Shown here in pieces: positions 1 through 5,108 of a stretch of 5,108 bases of DNA. Made by a program: the position numbers and the translations under genes. The DNA comes from Caldivirga sp. (lineage in GTDB: Archaea; Thermoproteota; Thermoprotei; Thermoproteales; Thermocladiaceae). The stretch covers positions 1 through 5,108 of the forward strand of contig JAPWUH010000085.1 of assembly GCA_028275645.1 (NCBI GenBank), in the 5' to 3' direction. Within the stretch, counting starts at the first letter, position 1; the number at the start of each line of letters is the position of its first letter. Below the pieces are notes generated by a model. That model was not told the origin of the DNA, did no database searches, and saw only the letters and a program-made list of their open reading frames with translations.

Positions 1-531
1 AGTGATGTACCAGCCGCCAAGTCCGCTGAGTGCTACCCAGGGGTACCCCAGGATAACCCGAGGACTGTTAGGTACTGTGAGGGCATTTACGTGGGTTACC
101 GCTACTACGACAAGTATAACGTTGAGCCAGCCTACGAATTCGGCTTTGGGCTATCCTACACTAGGTTCGAGTATAGGAACCTAACCGTGGCTAAGAGTGA
201 AGATATAGTTAAGGTGTCCTTTGACGTGGTTAACGTGGGCAAGTATCCTGGCAAGGAGGTTGCCCAGGTTTACGTTAAGGCGCCGCAGGGCACTGTTGAT
301 AAGCCGATCCAGGAGTTGAAGGCCTTCAAGAAGACTAGGCTACTTAACCCAGGTGAGACTGAGCACATAGAATTGACTATTAATGTTAGGGATTTGGCAA
401 GCTTCGATGCATCAAGGGGATTGTGGGTTGTGGATGCGGGTGAGTACGAGGTTAGGGTTGGGTCATCGTCAAGGGACATACGCCTAACAGGTAGGTTCAC
501 GGTAGATAAAACCATTGAGTTTAGGCCATAG
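1..531 (+). CDS. Glycoside hydrolase family 3 (beta-glucosidase/beta-xylosidase type), C-terminal part
   Basis: This frame is open from the first base, so the gene is cut by the left edge and 176 residues plus a TAG stop are visible. Residues 25-54 carry the GH3 block that links the GH3 C-terminal domain to the last domain: an EGIYVGYRYYD-like motif (27-37), then PAYEFGFGLSYT (43-54). Residues about 70-160 match the fibronectin type III-like domain of GH3 enzymes, with VVNVGKYPGKEVAQVYV (76-92), KPIQELKAFKK (101-111), LNPGE (115-119) and a final GEYEVRVGSSS strand. Family members hydrolyse terminal beta-linked glucose, xylose or related residues from oligosaccharides. The catalytic Asp and the acid/base lie off the window, so neither the substrate nor the cell location (signal peptide) can be judged. 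Cys11 and Cys26 are both in the visible part; a disulfide is possible but unproven. It converges on the reductase gene. The family call is secure and the specificity is open. Confidence 0.93.
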   Translation, partial: SDVPAAKSAECYPGVPQDNPRTVRYCEGIYVGYRYYDKYNVEPAYEFGFGLSYTRFEYRNLTVAKSEDIVKVSFDVVNVGKYPGKEVAQVYVKAPQGTVDKPIQELKAFKKTRLLNPGETEHIELTINVRDLASFDASRGLWVVDAGEYEVRVGSSSRDIRLTGRFTVDKTIEFRP

Positions 532-536
532 CAGCA

Positions 537-551
537 TGTTAATGCTTAACA
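537..551. repeat. Small inverted repeat behind the GH3 gene
   Basis: TGTTAA and TTAACA flank a 3-nt TGC centre, a perfect 6-bp dyad starting 6 nt after the GH3 stop. It is AT-rich and not followed directly by a T-run, so it is a weak candidate for a termination or mRNA 3'-end structure. It could also be chance or a protein site. No convincing poly-T terminator is visible anywhere in the 77-nt convergent gap. Confidence 0.35.
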
Positions 552-555
552 GTGT

Positions 556-568
556 AGAATTTTAAATA
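556..568 (+). promoter_or_regulatory. Orphan TATA-like element between convergent genes
   Basis: AGAATTTTAAATA resembles an archaeal BRE/TATA box and lies between two convergent genes, where no promoter is needed. Read rightward, a start about 26 nt after the TATA centre would fall near 590 and give a transcript antisense to the 3' end of the reductase. The core TTTAAA is palindromic, so it could equally point left, into the GH3 3' end. No credible ORF follows: the ATG at 598 opens only five codons. AT-rich sequence near gene ends can imitate such a box. Confidence 0.3.
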
Positions 569-608
569 CTCACTCAGCAACACTCAATCGCATTCCCATG
601 TATCGTCT

Positions 609-1634
609 TCACTGAGCCTTTAAGGCTTCCTCAATCCTGTTGAAGTCGTCTTGGCTAAGTTTTACGTTTAGGCTTCCTAAATTGTCTTCAAGCTGCTCCA
701 TCCTCGTAACACCTATTATAGGTATTATTGTTACGCCCAGCCTCTCCTGCATGCCTATTAACCAGGCCAGTGAGACTTGGCTCAACGTAGCCCCCTTAGA
801 CTTAGCTATCTCATTAAGCTCAAGAAGTACCCTGAGGTTCCTATCATTGAAGTATCCCTGAAGACCACTTGATATTGCAGCCCTTGAGTCACTTGGGGTT
901 ATCCACTTCCTGTTGTTGAAGTCCACGTATTTTCCTGTTAATACGCCTTGGGCTAGTGGGGAGTAGGCTAGTATTGCCATTCCGTATCTTTTGGCTACTG
1001 GTATCTTATCCCTCTCAATATCCCTAACCAGTATGTTGTAGATCTCCTGCATTGTTGTGAAGGGTTCTAGGTTGTACCTCTCAGCCAACTCCATGAACTC
1101 AACGATGTCGTGGGCCGGGTGATTACTCTCACCAATATAATTAACGAGACCCCACTCAATAAGCTCATTAAGGGCCCTCAAGGTTTCGATCTTAGGTGTA
1201 TCTGGGTCTGGCCAGTGGATTTGGTATAGGTCTACGTAGCTTGTCCCAAGCCTCTTCAGTGACTCCTTTATCTGCCACCTAATGTGCTTCCTAGACAACC
1301 CCTCACCATTAGGCCAAGGAGCCATCTGACCCCTAACCTTAGTGGCGACTATAACCGACTCCCTATCCACAGTCTTTAAGAACTGCCCCACCACACGCTC
1401 CGCATTACCCACATGGTTCAGGTCCACCGGTGCCATTGCTCCATGGTACCTGTTTGCCGTGTCTATGCAGTTTACCCCCTCATCATAGGCCTTCCTCATC
1501 ACCTTAACCGCGGTATCAACATCAACCCTACGAACCCCAAACTCATCAACAGAGTCAAGTCTCGGTAGGTACCACGTACCAAGGCAGAACTGAGAAACCC
1601 AAACCCCAGACCAACCAAGCTTAACATACTGCAT
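609..1634 (-). CDS. Aldo/keto reductase, NADP(H)-dependent (Kv-beta/YghZ/Tas-like)
   Basis: This complete 341-residue cytoplasmic (beta/alpha)8 oxidoreductase has the usual length for the family. The catalytic tetrad is visible: Asp58 and Tyr63 in CIDTANRY, Lys99 in VATKV and His140 in YQIHWPD. Cofactor-site motifs follow: GESN (168-171), the YSPLAQGVLTGK block (224-235), and IPIIGVTRMEQLEDNL (304-319), whose Arg311 may contact the NADP 2'-phosphate. The family reduces aldehydes or ketones with NAD(P)H. The closest described types are L-glyceraldehyde-3-phosphate reductase-like and Kv-beta-like proteins, but the substrate cannot be read from sequence. ATG 1634 is chosen because the MQYVKLG N-terminus is typical and a TATA box sits about 25 nt upstream, which predicts a leaderless mRNA; no Shine-Dalgarno is needed or seen. 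The gene diverges from the trp operon and converges on the GH3 gene, so a role in sugar metabolism is possible but not shown. Confidence 0.93.
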   Translation of the reverse strand: MQYVKLGWSGVWVSQFCLGTWYLPRLDSVDEFGVRRVDVDTAVKVMRKAYDEGVNCIDTANRYHGAMAPVDLNHVGNAERVVGQFLKTVDRESVIVATKVRGQMAPWPNGEGLSRKHIRWQIKESLKRLGTSYVDLYQIHWPDPDTPKIETLRALNELIEWGLVNYIGESNHPAHDIVEFMELAERYNLEPFTTMQEIYNILVRDIERDKIPVAKRYGMAILAYSPLAQGVLTGKYVDFNNRKWITPSDSRAAISSGLQGYFNDRNLRVLLELNEIAKSKGATLSQVSLAWLIGMQERLGVTIIPIIGVTRMEQLEDNLGSLNVKLSQDDFNRIEEALKAQ

Positions 1635-1654
1635 AACCGAGTGCGCTGGGGCTT

Positions 1655-1669
1655 GTTTAAAAATATTTC
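1655..1669 (-). promoter_or_regulatory. BRE/TATA promoter of the aldo/keto reductase gene
   Basis: On the minus strand the sequence reads GAAATATTTTTAAAC, a purine-rich BRE-like stretch followed by a TATA box centred near 1660. Archaeal transcription usually starts about 25-27 nt downstream of the TATA centre, here about 1633-1635, at or within a nucleotide of the ATG (first base 1634). This predicts a leaderless mRNA, which is common in Thermoproteales. Identification is by eye against the known consensus. Confidence 0.7.
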
Positions 1670-1716
1670 AAGATTTAATGAGCCATCGTTGACCGCTTAC
1701 GCTGAATTATATAGCT

Positions 1717-1734
1717 GGGAAATGCTTAAAAATA
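1717..1734 (+). promoter_or_regulatory. BRE/TATA promoter of the trp operon
   Basis: GGGAAATGCTTAAAAATA fits the archaeal BRE plus TATA pattern closely and is centred (TATA) near 1729-1730. The expected start, 25-27 nt downstream, falls at 1755-1757, on the ATG at 1756 and 22-24 nt before the trpA ATG. A second AT-rich box, ATTATATA at 1706-1713, lies upstream with a poorer BRE and would start RNA near 1735. No clear operator palindrome was found around either box, so the repressor logic, if any, is not visible. Confidence 0.7.
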
Positions 1735-1755
1735 GACTACTGATAACCTAAGCCT

Positions 1756-1788
1756 ATGAGCGGTGAAGTCAAGCTCCAATGGGCATAA
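1756..1788 (+). CDS. Possible leader mini-ORF overlapping the trpA start (10 codons)
   Basis: ATG at 1756 opens a 10-codon frame, MSGEVKLQWA, closed by TAA at 1786-1788. It lies at the predicted transcription start of the trp promoter, so its ATG would be at the extreme 5' end of the mRNA, the arrangement used by leaderless archaeal genes. Its Trp codon TGG (1780-1782) overlaps the trpA start ATG (1779-1781), and its stop is 5 nt beyond that ATG. It could be a translated leader coupled to trpA, the remnant of an original trpA N-terminus separated by a one-base indel, or coincidence. Only its placement supports it; there is no homology evidence. Confidence 0.35.
   Translation: MSGEVKLQWA
1762..1766 (+). 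promoter_or_regulatory. Candidate Shine-Dalgarno for trpA
   Basis: GGTGA complements the 3' end of archaeal 16S rRNA and precedes the trpA ATG by 12 nt. That is longer than the 5-7 nt seen for trpB, trpD and trpF in this window. It lies inside the mini-ORF, so ribosomes translating that frame would cover it. It may allow internal initiation at trpA, but the spacing is not ideal. Confidence 0.4.
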
Positions 1789-2507
1789 GCAGGCCCGCCT
1801 TGGGCCTATACCTAACGGCAACGTACCCGAGCGTTAGGCATTTCATAGAGGTCCTTAATGGTGTAAGGGGTCTCGTAGACTTCCTTGAAATAGGCATACC
1901 CACAGGTAATCCTAAGTACGATGGACCCATCATTAGGATGACCCACCGCAGCGCCGAGCTTAAGGGTCTTGAGGCAGTTAAGGTTATTAACGATTACAGT
2001 AAATACAGCAAGGCCCCAGTCCTAATGGGTTACGCTGCTGATTACATCGACTCACTTAATGAGGTTGCCTCCGTGGCTAGGTCGGTTAACGCAGTGTCTG
2101 TGCTTTTCCCTGATCTTTTGTTTGATTACCCTGAGTTAATCGACAAATACGTTAGAGTTATGGAGGACAGCGGGTTGAGGCCAAGCTTCTTCATATCGAG
2201 CAAGACACCTTATAAGCTGGTTAAGAGACTTAGTGAATATAACCCATTGTTCATCTACCTGGGCCTATACGCGGCCACGGGCATTAAGCTACCCATATAC
2301 GTTGAGCAGAACGTCACAACAATTAGGGGTATTGTTGGTGATACGTTCCTGGTTGTTGGCTTCGCTGTGAATAGCCCTGATATGGTTAAGTCACTCATTA
2401 AGGCTGGGGCTGATGGGGTTGTGGTTGGGACAGCCTTCATTCAAAGGATGAGTAATCTTGAGTCGGCTCTAAGCCTCCTCAAGTGGCTGAGGGGTGGTCT
2501 ACCATGA
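1779..2507 (+). CDS. trpA: Tryptophan synthase alpha subunit
   Basis: The enzyme cleaves indole-3-glycerol phosphate to indole and glyceraldehyde-3-phosphate, handing indole to the beta subunit in the cytoplasm. It has 242 residues, short against about 268 in bacteria because the N-terminal helix is nearly absent, as is usual in crenarchaea. The catalytic pair is present: Glu37 in FLEIGIP and Asp48 in YDGP, matching Salmonella Glu49 and Asp60. Further family blocks are LFPDLLFDYPEL (109-120), the TG of active-site loop 6 (167-168), VGFAVNSPDMV (193-203) and the phosphate-site AGADGVVVGTAF (209-220). The loop between the catalytic residues reads PTGNPKYDGP and not the common PFSDPLADGP, a change in a region that contacts the beta subunit. 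An in-frame TGA at 1764-1766 excludes any longer start, and ATG 1779 is the only plausible one after it. It is the first gene of the operon and overlaps trpB by 4 nt. Confidence 0.95.
   Translation: MGISRPALGLYLTATYPSVRHFIEVLNGVRGLVDFLEIGIPTGNPKYDGPIIRMTHRSAELKGLEAVKVINDYSKYSKAPVLMGYAADYIDSLNEVASVARSVNAVSVLFPDLLFDYPELIDKYVRVMEDSGLRPSFFISSKTPYKLVKRLSEYNPLFIYLGLYAATGIKLPIYVEQNVTTIRGIVGDTFLVVGFAVNSPDMVKSLIKAGADGVVVGTAFIQRMSNLESALSLLKWLRGGLP
2489..2497 (+). promoter_or_regulatory. Ribosome binding site that fixes the trpB start
   Basis: GAGGGGTGG, with GGTG at 2493-2496, sits 7 nt before ATG 2504. No comparable motif precedes the alternative in-frame GTG at 2483. This and the ATGA overlap with the trpA stop favour the shorter TrpB. 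Confidence 0.65.
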
Positions 2508-3748
2508 CCAATGTGCCAACCCACTGGTACAATATAGCCGTTGACCTACCTAAACCACTACCACCACCCATAGACCCGTATGAGGGTGAGTCCAGGATAG
2601 CCCTACTGAACAGGATAATGCCCAGCGAACTCCTGCACCAGGAGTTTACCGCGCTGCGGTATGTCCCAATACCAGAGGAGGTTAGGGACATTTACGCAAG
2701 GCTGGGTAGGCCCACGCCACTGAGGAGGGCCAGGGGCCTTGAAAGGCTCATTGGTAATGGGGTTAAGATATACTACAAGTTTGAGGGTGCTTTGCCGGGT
2801 GGGTCACATAAGTTGAATACTGCAGTCCCCCAGGTCTACTATGCATTTAAAGATGGGGCTAAGGAGGTGGCCACGGAGACTGGGGCTGGTCAATGGGGCT
2901 TAGCTGTTTCAATAGCGTCCGCCTTAATTGGGGTTAAGGCAACCATCTTCATGACTAAGAGCTCCTTCATGAGTAAGAGGCAGAGGGTCCTCTTCATGAG
3001 GACCTACGGGGCCACGGTCTACCCAAGCCCAAGCGAGGTTACTAAGTACGGCATTGAGGCCCTTAAGGCTAACCCAAACCACCCAGGTAGCCTTGGCCTA
3101 GCCATAAGCGAGGCCATTGACTACACGCTTCAGGGTGAAGGTAGGAGGTACATACCGGGTAGTGTGCTTGAGTTCGTCCTAATGCACCAGACCGTGATTG
3201 GGCAGGAGGCCATTGAGCAAATCCCGGAGGAGCCTGATTTAATAGTTGGCTGCGTCGGCGGTGGCAGCAACTTCGCAGGGTTAACGTACCCATTCATAGG
3301 AGCCAGGCTAAGGGGTGAGGGCTTTGAGAGGACTAGGTTCCTTGCCGTTGAGTCTAAGGCAGCCCCCAAGTTAACCCAGGGCAGGTACGAGTACGACTTC
3401 CCAGACTCAGGAGGTTTATTACCGATGATAAGGATGCTGACCCTTGGACACAACTACGTACCACCCCCAAGCCACGCCGCCGGGTTGAGGTACCATGGGG
3501 CGGCCCCAAGCCTATCACTACTAGTCAGGGAGGGTATCGTCGAGGCTAGGGCCTACACGCAGGAGGAGGCCCTTGAAGCTGGCGTGTTGTTTGCTAGGAG
3601 CGAGGGCATTGTCCCTGCCCCAGAGTCCTCCCACGCAATAAGGGCTGTTATCGATGAGGCGAGGAAGATGCCTAAGGGAAGTGTGATATTGTTCAACCTA
3701 TCTGGCCATGGGTTACTTGACCCAGACGCCTACGAGAGGGTGAGCTGA
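2504..3748 (+). CDS. trpB2: Tryptophan synthase beta chain, TrpB2 type (PLP-dependent)
   Basis: This 414-residue cytoplasmic PLP enzyme condenses indole with an activated serine to make tryptophan. It belongs to the TrpB2 branch. The N-terminal WYNIAVDLPKPLPPP block (8-22) is a TrpB2 signature, and the active-site motif is ETGAGQWG (125-132), where ordinary TrpB has ETGAGQHG. The PLP lysine is Lys103 in GGSHKLN, the catalytic Glu is Glu125, and the phosphate-binding loop is GGGSN (252-256). EGIVPAPESSHA (367-378) and NLSGHGLLD (398-406) complete the fold. At the place of the serine-binding Asp305 of Salmonella TrpB stands Arg329 (GLRYHG). In characterised TrpB2 enzymes O-phosphoserine is the preferred donor, so that substrate is likely here, by inference. 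ATG 2504 overlaps the trpA stop (ATGA) and has a good binding site; GTG 2483 would add seven atypical residues. Lying beside trpA, it is of the in-operon class (TrpB2i). Confidence 0.95.
   Translation: MTNVPTHWYNIAVDLPKPLPPPIDPYEGESRIALLNRIMPSELLHQEFTALRYVPIPEEVRDIYARLGRPTPLRRARGLERLIGNGVKIYYKFEGALPGGSHKLNTAVPQVYYAFKDGAKEVATETGAGQWGLAVSIASALIGVKATIFMTKSSFMSKRQRVLFMRTYGATVYPSPSEVTKYGIEALKANPNHPGSLGLAISEAIDYTLQGEGRRYIPGSVLEFVLMHQTVIGQEAIEQIPEEPDLIVGCVGGGSNFAGLTYPFIGARLRGEGFERTRFLAVESKAAPKLTQGRYEYDFPDSGGLLPMIRMLTLGHNYVPPPSHAAGLRYHGAAPSLSLLVREGIVEARAYTQEEALEAGVLFARSEGIVPAPESSHAIRAVIDEARKMPKGSVILFNLSGHGLLDPDAYERVS
3736..3744 (+). promoter_or_regulatory. Ribosome binding site of trpD
   Basis: GAGGGTGAG, with GGTGA at 3739-3743, ends inside the last codons of trpB and is 5 nt from the GTG start of trpD. 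It supports that start despite its being non-ATG. Confidence 0.65.
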
Positions 3749-4768
3749 GTGAGGCCCATCCTGGAGAAGCTGGCTAGGGGGATTGGGTTAAGCCTTGAGG
3801 AGGCTTACAACGCCGCCTTGACCATACTCAGGGCTGAGGCCAGTGAGGCTGAGGTGGCTGCGTTGCTAATGGGGCTTAGGGTTAAGGGTGAGGCAGCCCA
3901 GGAGGTGGCTGGATTCGCCAAGGCGCTTAGGGACACTTGCCTGAGAATACCCTTAAACGACCCTTACGTCATTGACACGGCTGGCACAGGGGGTGATGGG
4001 TTAAGGACCATGAATGTGTCCACGGTGGCCGCATTACTGGCGGCTTACCTGGGCGTTAAGGTGCTTAAGCACGGCAACAGGAGCGTGTCCTCATCATCAG
4101 GTAGCGCCGACTTCCTGGAGGCCCTCGGCTTCAACATAAACATTCAACCTGAATTGGCGGCCAGCATGGTTGAGAGATACAGGTTCGCCTTCGCCTTCGC
4201 CCCAATGTACCACCCAGCCATGAGAAACGTCATGCCTGTCAGGAGAAAGCTGGGCATAAGGACAATATTCAACCTAATAGGCCCATTAGCCAACCCAGGT
4301 CTTGTTAGGAGACAGGTCCTAGGTGTCTCTGAGCCGGGAATCATGAGCGTGATGGCTGAGGCAGCCGGCTTCATAGGCTATGACCACTTAGTCCTGGTTC
4401 ACGGTGAACCAGGCATAGATGAGGTGTCGGTCTTCGGGAGAACCACGGTGTATGAGGTTAAGAACGGCTCAGCGGACAAGTACACCATAGAACCCTCAGA
4501 CCTGGGGCTAAGGTTGCATGACCTACGTGACGTAGTTGTCTCAAGCCCAGTTGAGAGTATTGAGAAGGCTAGGAGGGGGTTAATGGGGGTTGATAAGGCT
4601 GCCCTAGACTTCATAGCCGCCAATACGGCTATGGCGCTCTACGTGGCTGGTAAGGTTAAGGATCCTAGGGATGGCGTTGAAGCGGTAATGCAAGTCACTG
4701 ATAACCCAGATGGATTCTGGGCCTATGTTAATGAAGTCGCAGCGGTGAGTAGGGGTGGTTCTGCTTAA
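3749..4768 (+). CDS. trpD: Anthranilate phosphoribosyltransferase
   Basis: The enzyme transfers phosphoribose from PRPP to anthranilate, giving phosphoribosyl-anthranilate, the substrate of the next gene product (TrpF). All family motifs are present in 339 residues, the normal length: the PRPP loop DTAGTGGDG (76-84, GTGGD 79-83), NVST (89-92), KHGNRSVSS (107-115), SGSADFLEALG (117-127), the anthranilate-site region with His155 and PVRRKLGIRT (163-172), FNLIGPLANP (174-183), and the metal-binding DE pair Asp224-Glu225 in VHGEPGIDEVS. Positions match the Sulfolobus solfataricus enzyme almost one to one (GTGGD 79-83, Asp223-Glu224 there). No fused TrpG domain is present. The start is GTG 3749, directly after the trpB stop (TGAGTG) with a good binding site; family members likewise begin with this short N-terminal helix. 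Translation is probably coupled to trpB. Confidence 0.95.
   Translation: MRPILEKLARGIGLSLEEAYNAALTILRAEASEAEVAALLMGLRVKGEAAQEVAGFAKALRDTCLRIPLNDPYVIDTAGTGGDGLRTMNVSTVAALLAAYLGVKVLKHGNRSVSSSSGSADFLEALGFNINIQPELAASMVERYRFAFAFAPMYHPAMRNVMPVRRKLGIRTIFNLIGPLANPGLVRRQVLGVSEPGIMSVMAEAAGFIGYDHLVLVHGEPGIDEVSVFGRTTVYEVKNGSADKYTIEPSDLGLRLHDLRDVVVSSPVESIEKARRGLMGVDKAALDFIAANTAMALYVAGKVKDPRDGVEAVMQVTDNPDGFWAYVNEVAAVSRGGSA
4744..4749 (+). promoter_or_regulatory. Ribosome binding site that fixes the trpF start
   Basis: GGTGAG lies within the trpD 3' end, with 6 nt between GGTGA and GTG 4755. It supports initiation at 4755. A start at GTG 4770 would begin after the Lys of the KVCG active-site strand. Confidence 0.6.
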
Positions 4769-5108
4769 GGTGTGTGGCCTAACCAGGAGGATTGACGTGG
4801 AGTTCATCGATAAGTACGCTGACTACGCAGGCTTCATAATCCACTCGGACACCCCAACCCCCAGGTTAGTTAATCTTAGGGATGCCATCGACATGGCTGG
4901 ATCGCTCTCGAGGGCTAGACCAGTGGCGGTGATTAAGGGCCTTAGCCTAGGTGAGGCAATGAACCTAGCGGCTAAGGCAGGCTTCCCAGTGCTCCAATTC
5001 CACGGGCCAATCAATGCCGACCTCATAACCAGTGAATACGGCAATGTTAACGTGGCGCCCGTCGTGGAGTACACTAATGATTCACAAGTCATTGAAACCG
5101 TTAAGACA
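4755..5108 (+). CDS. trpF: Phosphoribosylanthranilate isomerase, N-terminal part
   Basis: TrpF catalyses the Amadori rearrangement of phosphoribosyl-anthranilate, using the TrpD product. The first 118 codons are visible and the frame is open to the right edge, so about 85 residues are missing. The N-terminus MVLLKVCGLTRRID matches the KICGIT strand of the family, with catalytic Cys7 in place. Further markers are the strand GFII (26-29) followed by a TPTPR turn with Arg37 at the place of the usual SPR, a VAVIKG strand (57-62), and VLQFHG (79-84) equivalent to the family's LQLHG. The general acid Asp and the phosphate-binding end of the barrel are beyond the window. The start is GTG 4755, after an in-frame TGA at 4746-4748; it overlaps the trpD end by 14 nt. 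The loop after the second strand (HSDTP) departs from the common form, so the match is recognisable but divergent. The name rests on the CG motif, the QFHG motif and the operon context. Confidence 0.88.
   Translation, partial: MVLLKVCGLTRRIDVEFIDKYADYAGFIIHSDTPTPRLVNLRDAIDMAGSLSRARPVAVIKGLSLGEAMNLAAKAGFPVLQFHGPINADLITSEYGNVNVAPVVEYTNDSQVIETVKT

Noticed and set aside
91..93. GTG at 91 as the start of a small separate protein
   Set aside because: The same frame is open from base 1 and the preceding residues match the GH3 sequence just before the FGFGLSYT motif, so the gene begins off the window.
571..586. CACTCA repeated at 571 and 581
   Set aside because: It is only two copies of a 6-mer, 10 nt apart, with no dyad or further copies, so it does not stand out from chance.
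598..615. Five-codon frame MYRLH after the orphan TATA box
   Set aside because: It is too short to interpret and overlaps the end of the reductase gene on the other strand; chance is the simplest explanation.
2483..2503. In-frame GTG at 2483 as the trpB start
   Set aside because: It adds seven residues not typical of TrpB2 and lacks an upstream binding site, whereas ATG 2504 has GGGGTGG and the ATGA overlap.
3130..3453. 107-codon minus-strand frame inside trpB
   Set aside because: It is antisense to a well conserved TrpB2 region, has no recognisable motif and no promoter or binding site; it looks like a codon-bias shadow.
4823..5092. 89-codon minus-strand frame opposite trpF
   Set aside because: The plus strand encodes recognisable TrpF motifs here, while the antisense product shows no family features.

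Overview
The window reads as chromosomal DNA from a hyperthermophilic crenarchaeon, most likely a Thermoproteales member of the Vulcanisaeta/Caldivirga type. That placement is an inference. It rests on archaeal BRE/TATA promoters instead of -35/-10 boxes, an apparently leaderless gene, GGTGA-type ribosome binding sites in front of internal operon genes, heavy use of AGG for Arg, GTG starts, and a TrpB2-type tryptophan synthase beta subunit beside trpA. No RNA gene, CRISPR array, insertion sequence or integration site was seen.

Layout: (1) 1-531 (+) is the C-terminal part of a family 3 glycoside hydrolase, cut by the left edge. (2) 532-608 is a short convergent gap with a small inverted repeat and an orphan TATA-like element. 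(3) 609-1634 (-) is a complete aldo/keto reductase. (4) 1635-1778 is a divergent promoter region. Its leftward promoter is placed so that the reductase mRNA should be leaderless. Its rightward promoter is placed so that the trp mRNA should start on the ATG of a 10-codon upstream reading frame, not on the trpA ATG. (5) 1755-5108 (+) is a tight tryptophan operon, trpA-trpB2-trpD-trpF, with trpF cut by the right edge.

The four trp genes encode consecutive steps: TrpD attaches the phosphoribosyl group to anthranilate, TrpF isomerises the product, and TrpA with TrpB2 makes the last steps through indole to tryptophan. trpC, trpE and trpG are not in the window and may lie further right. The trp genes overlap or abut (4-nt overlap, 0-nt gap, 14-nt overlap). 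Each internal start has a GGTG(A) motif 5-7 nt upstream, which suggests coupled translation from one transcript.

Most of the window is ordinary metabolism. The part most worth a second look is the 5' end of the trp operon. There a mini-ORF with a Trp codon overlaps the trpA start codon, and its own start sits at the predicted transcription start. It may be a coupled leader peptide or the trace of a one-base indel in trpA.
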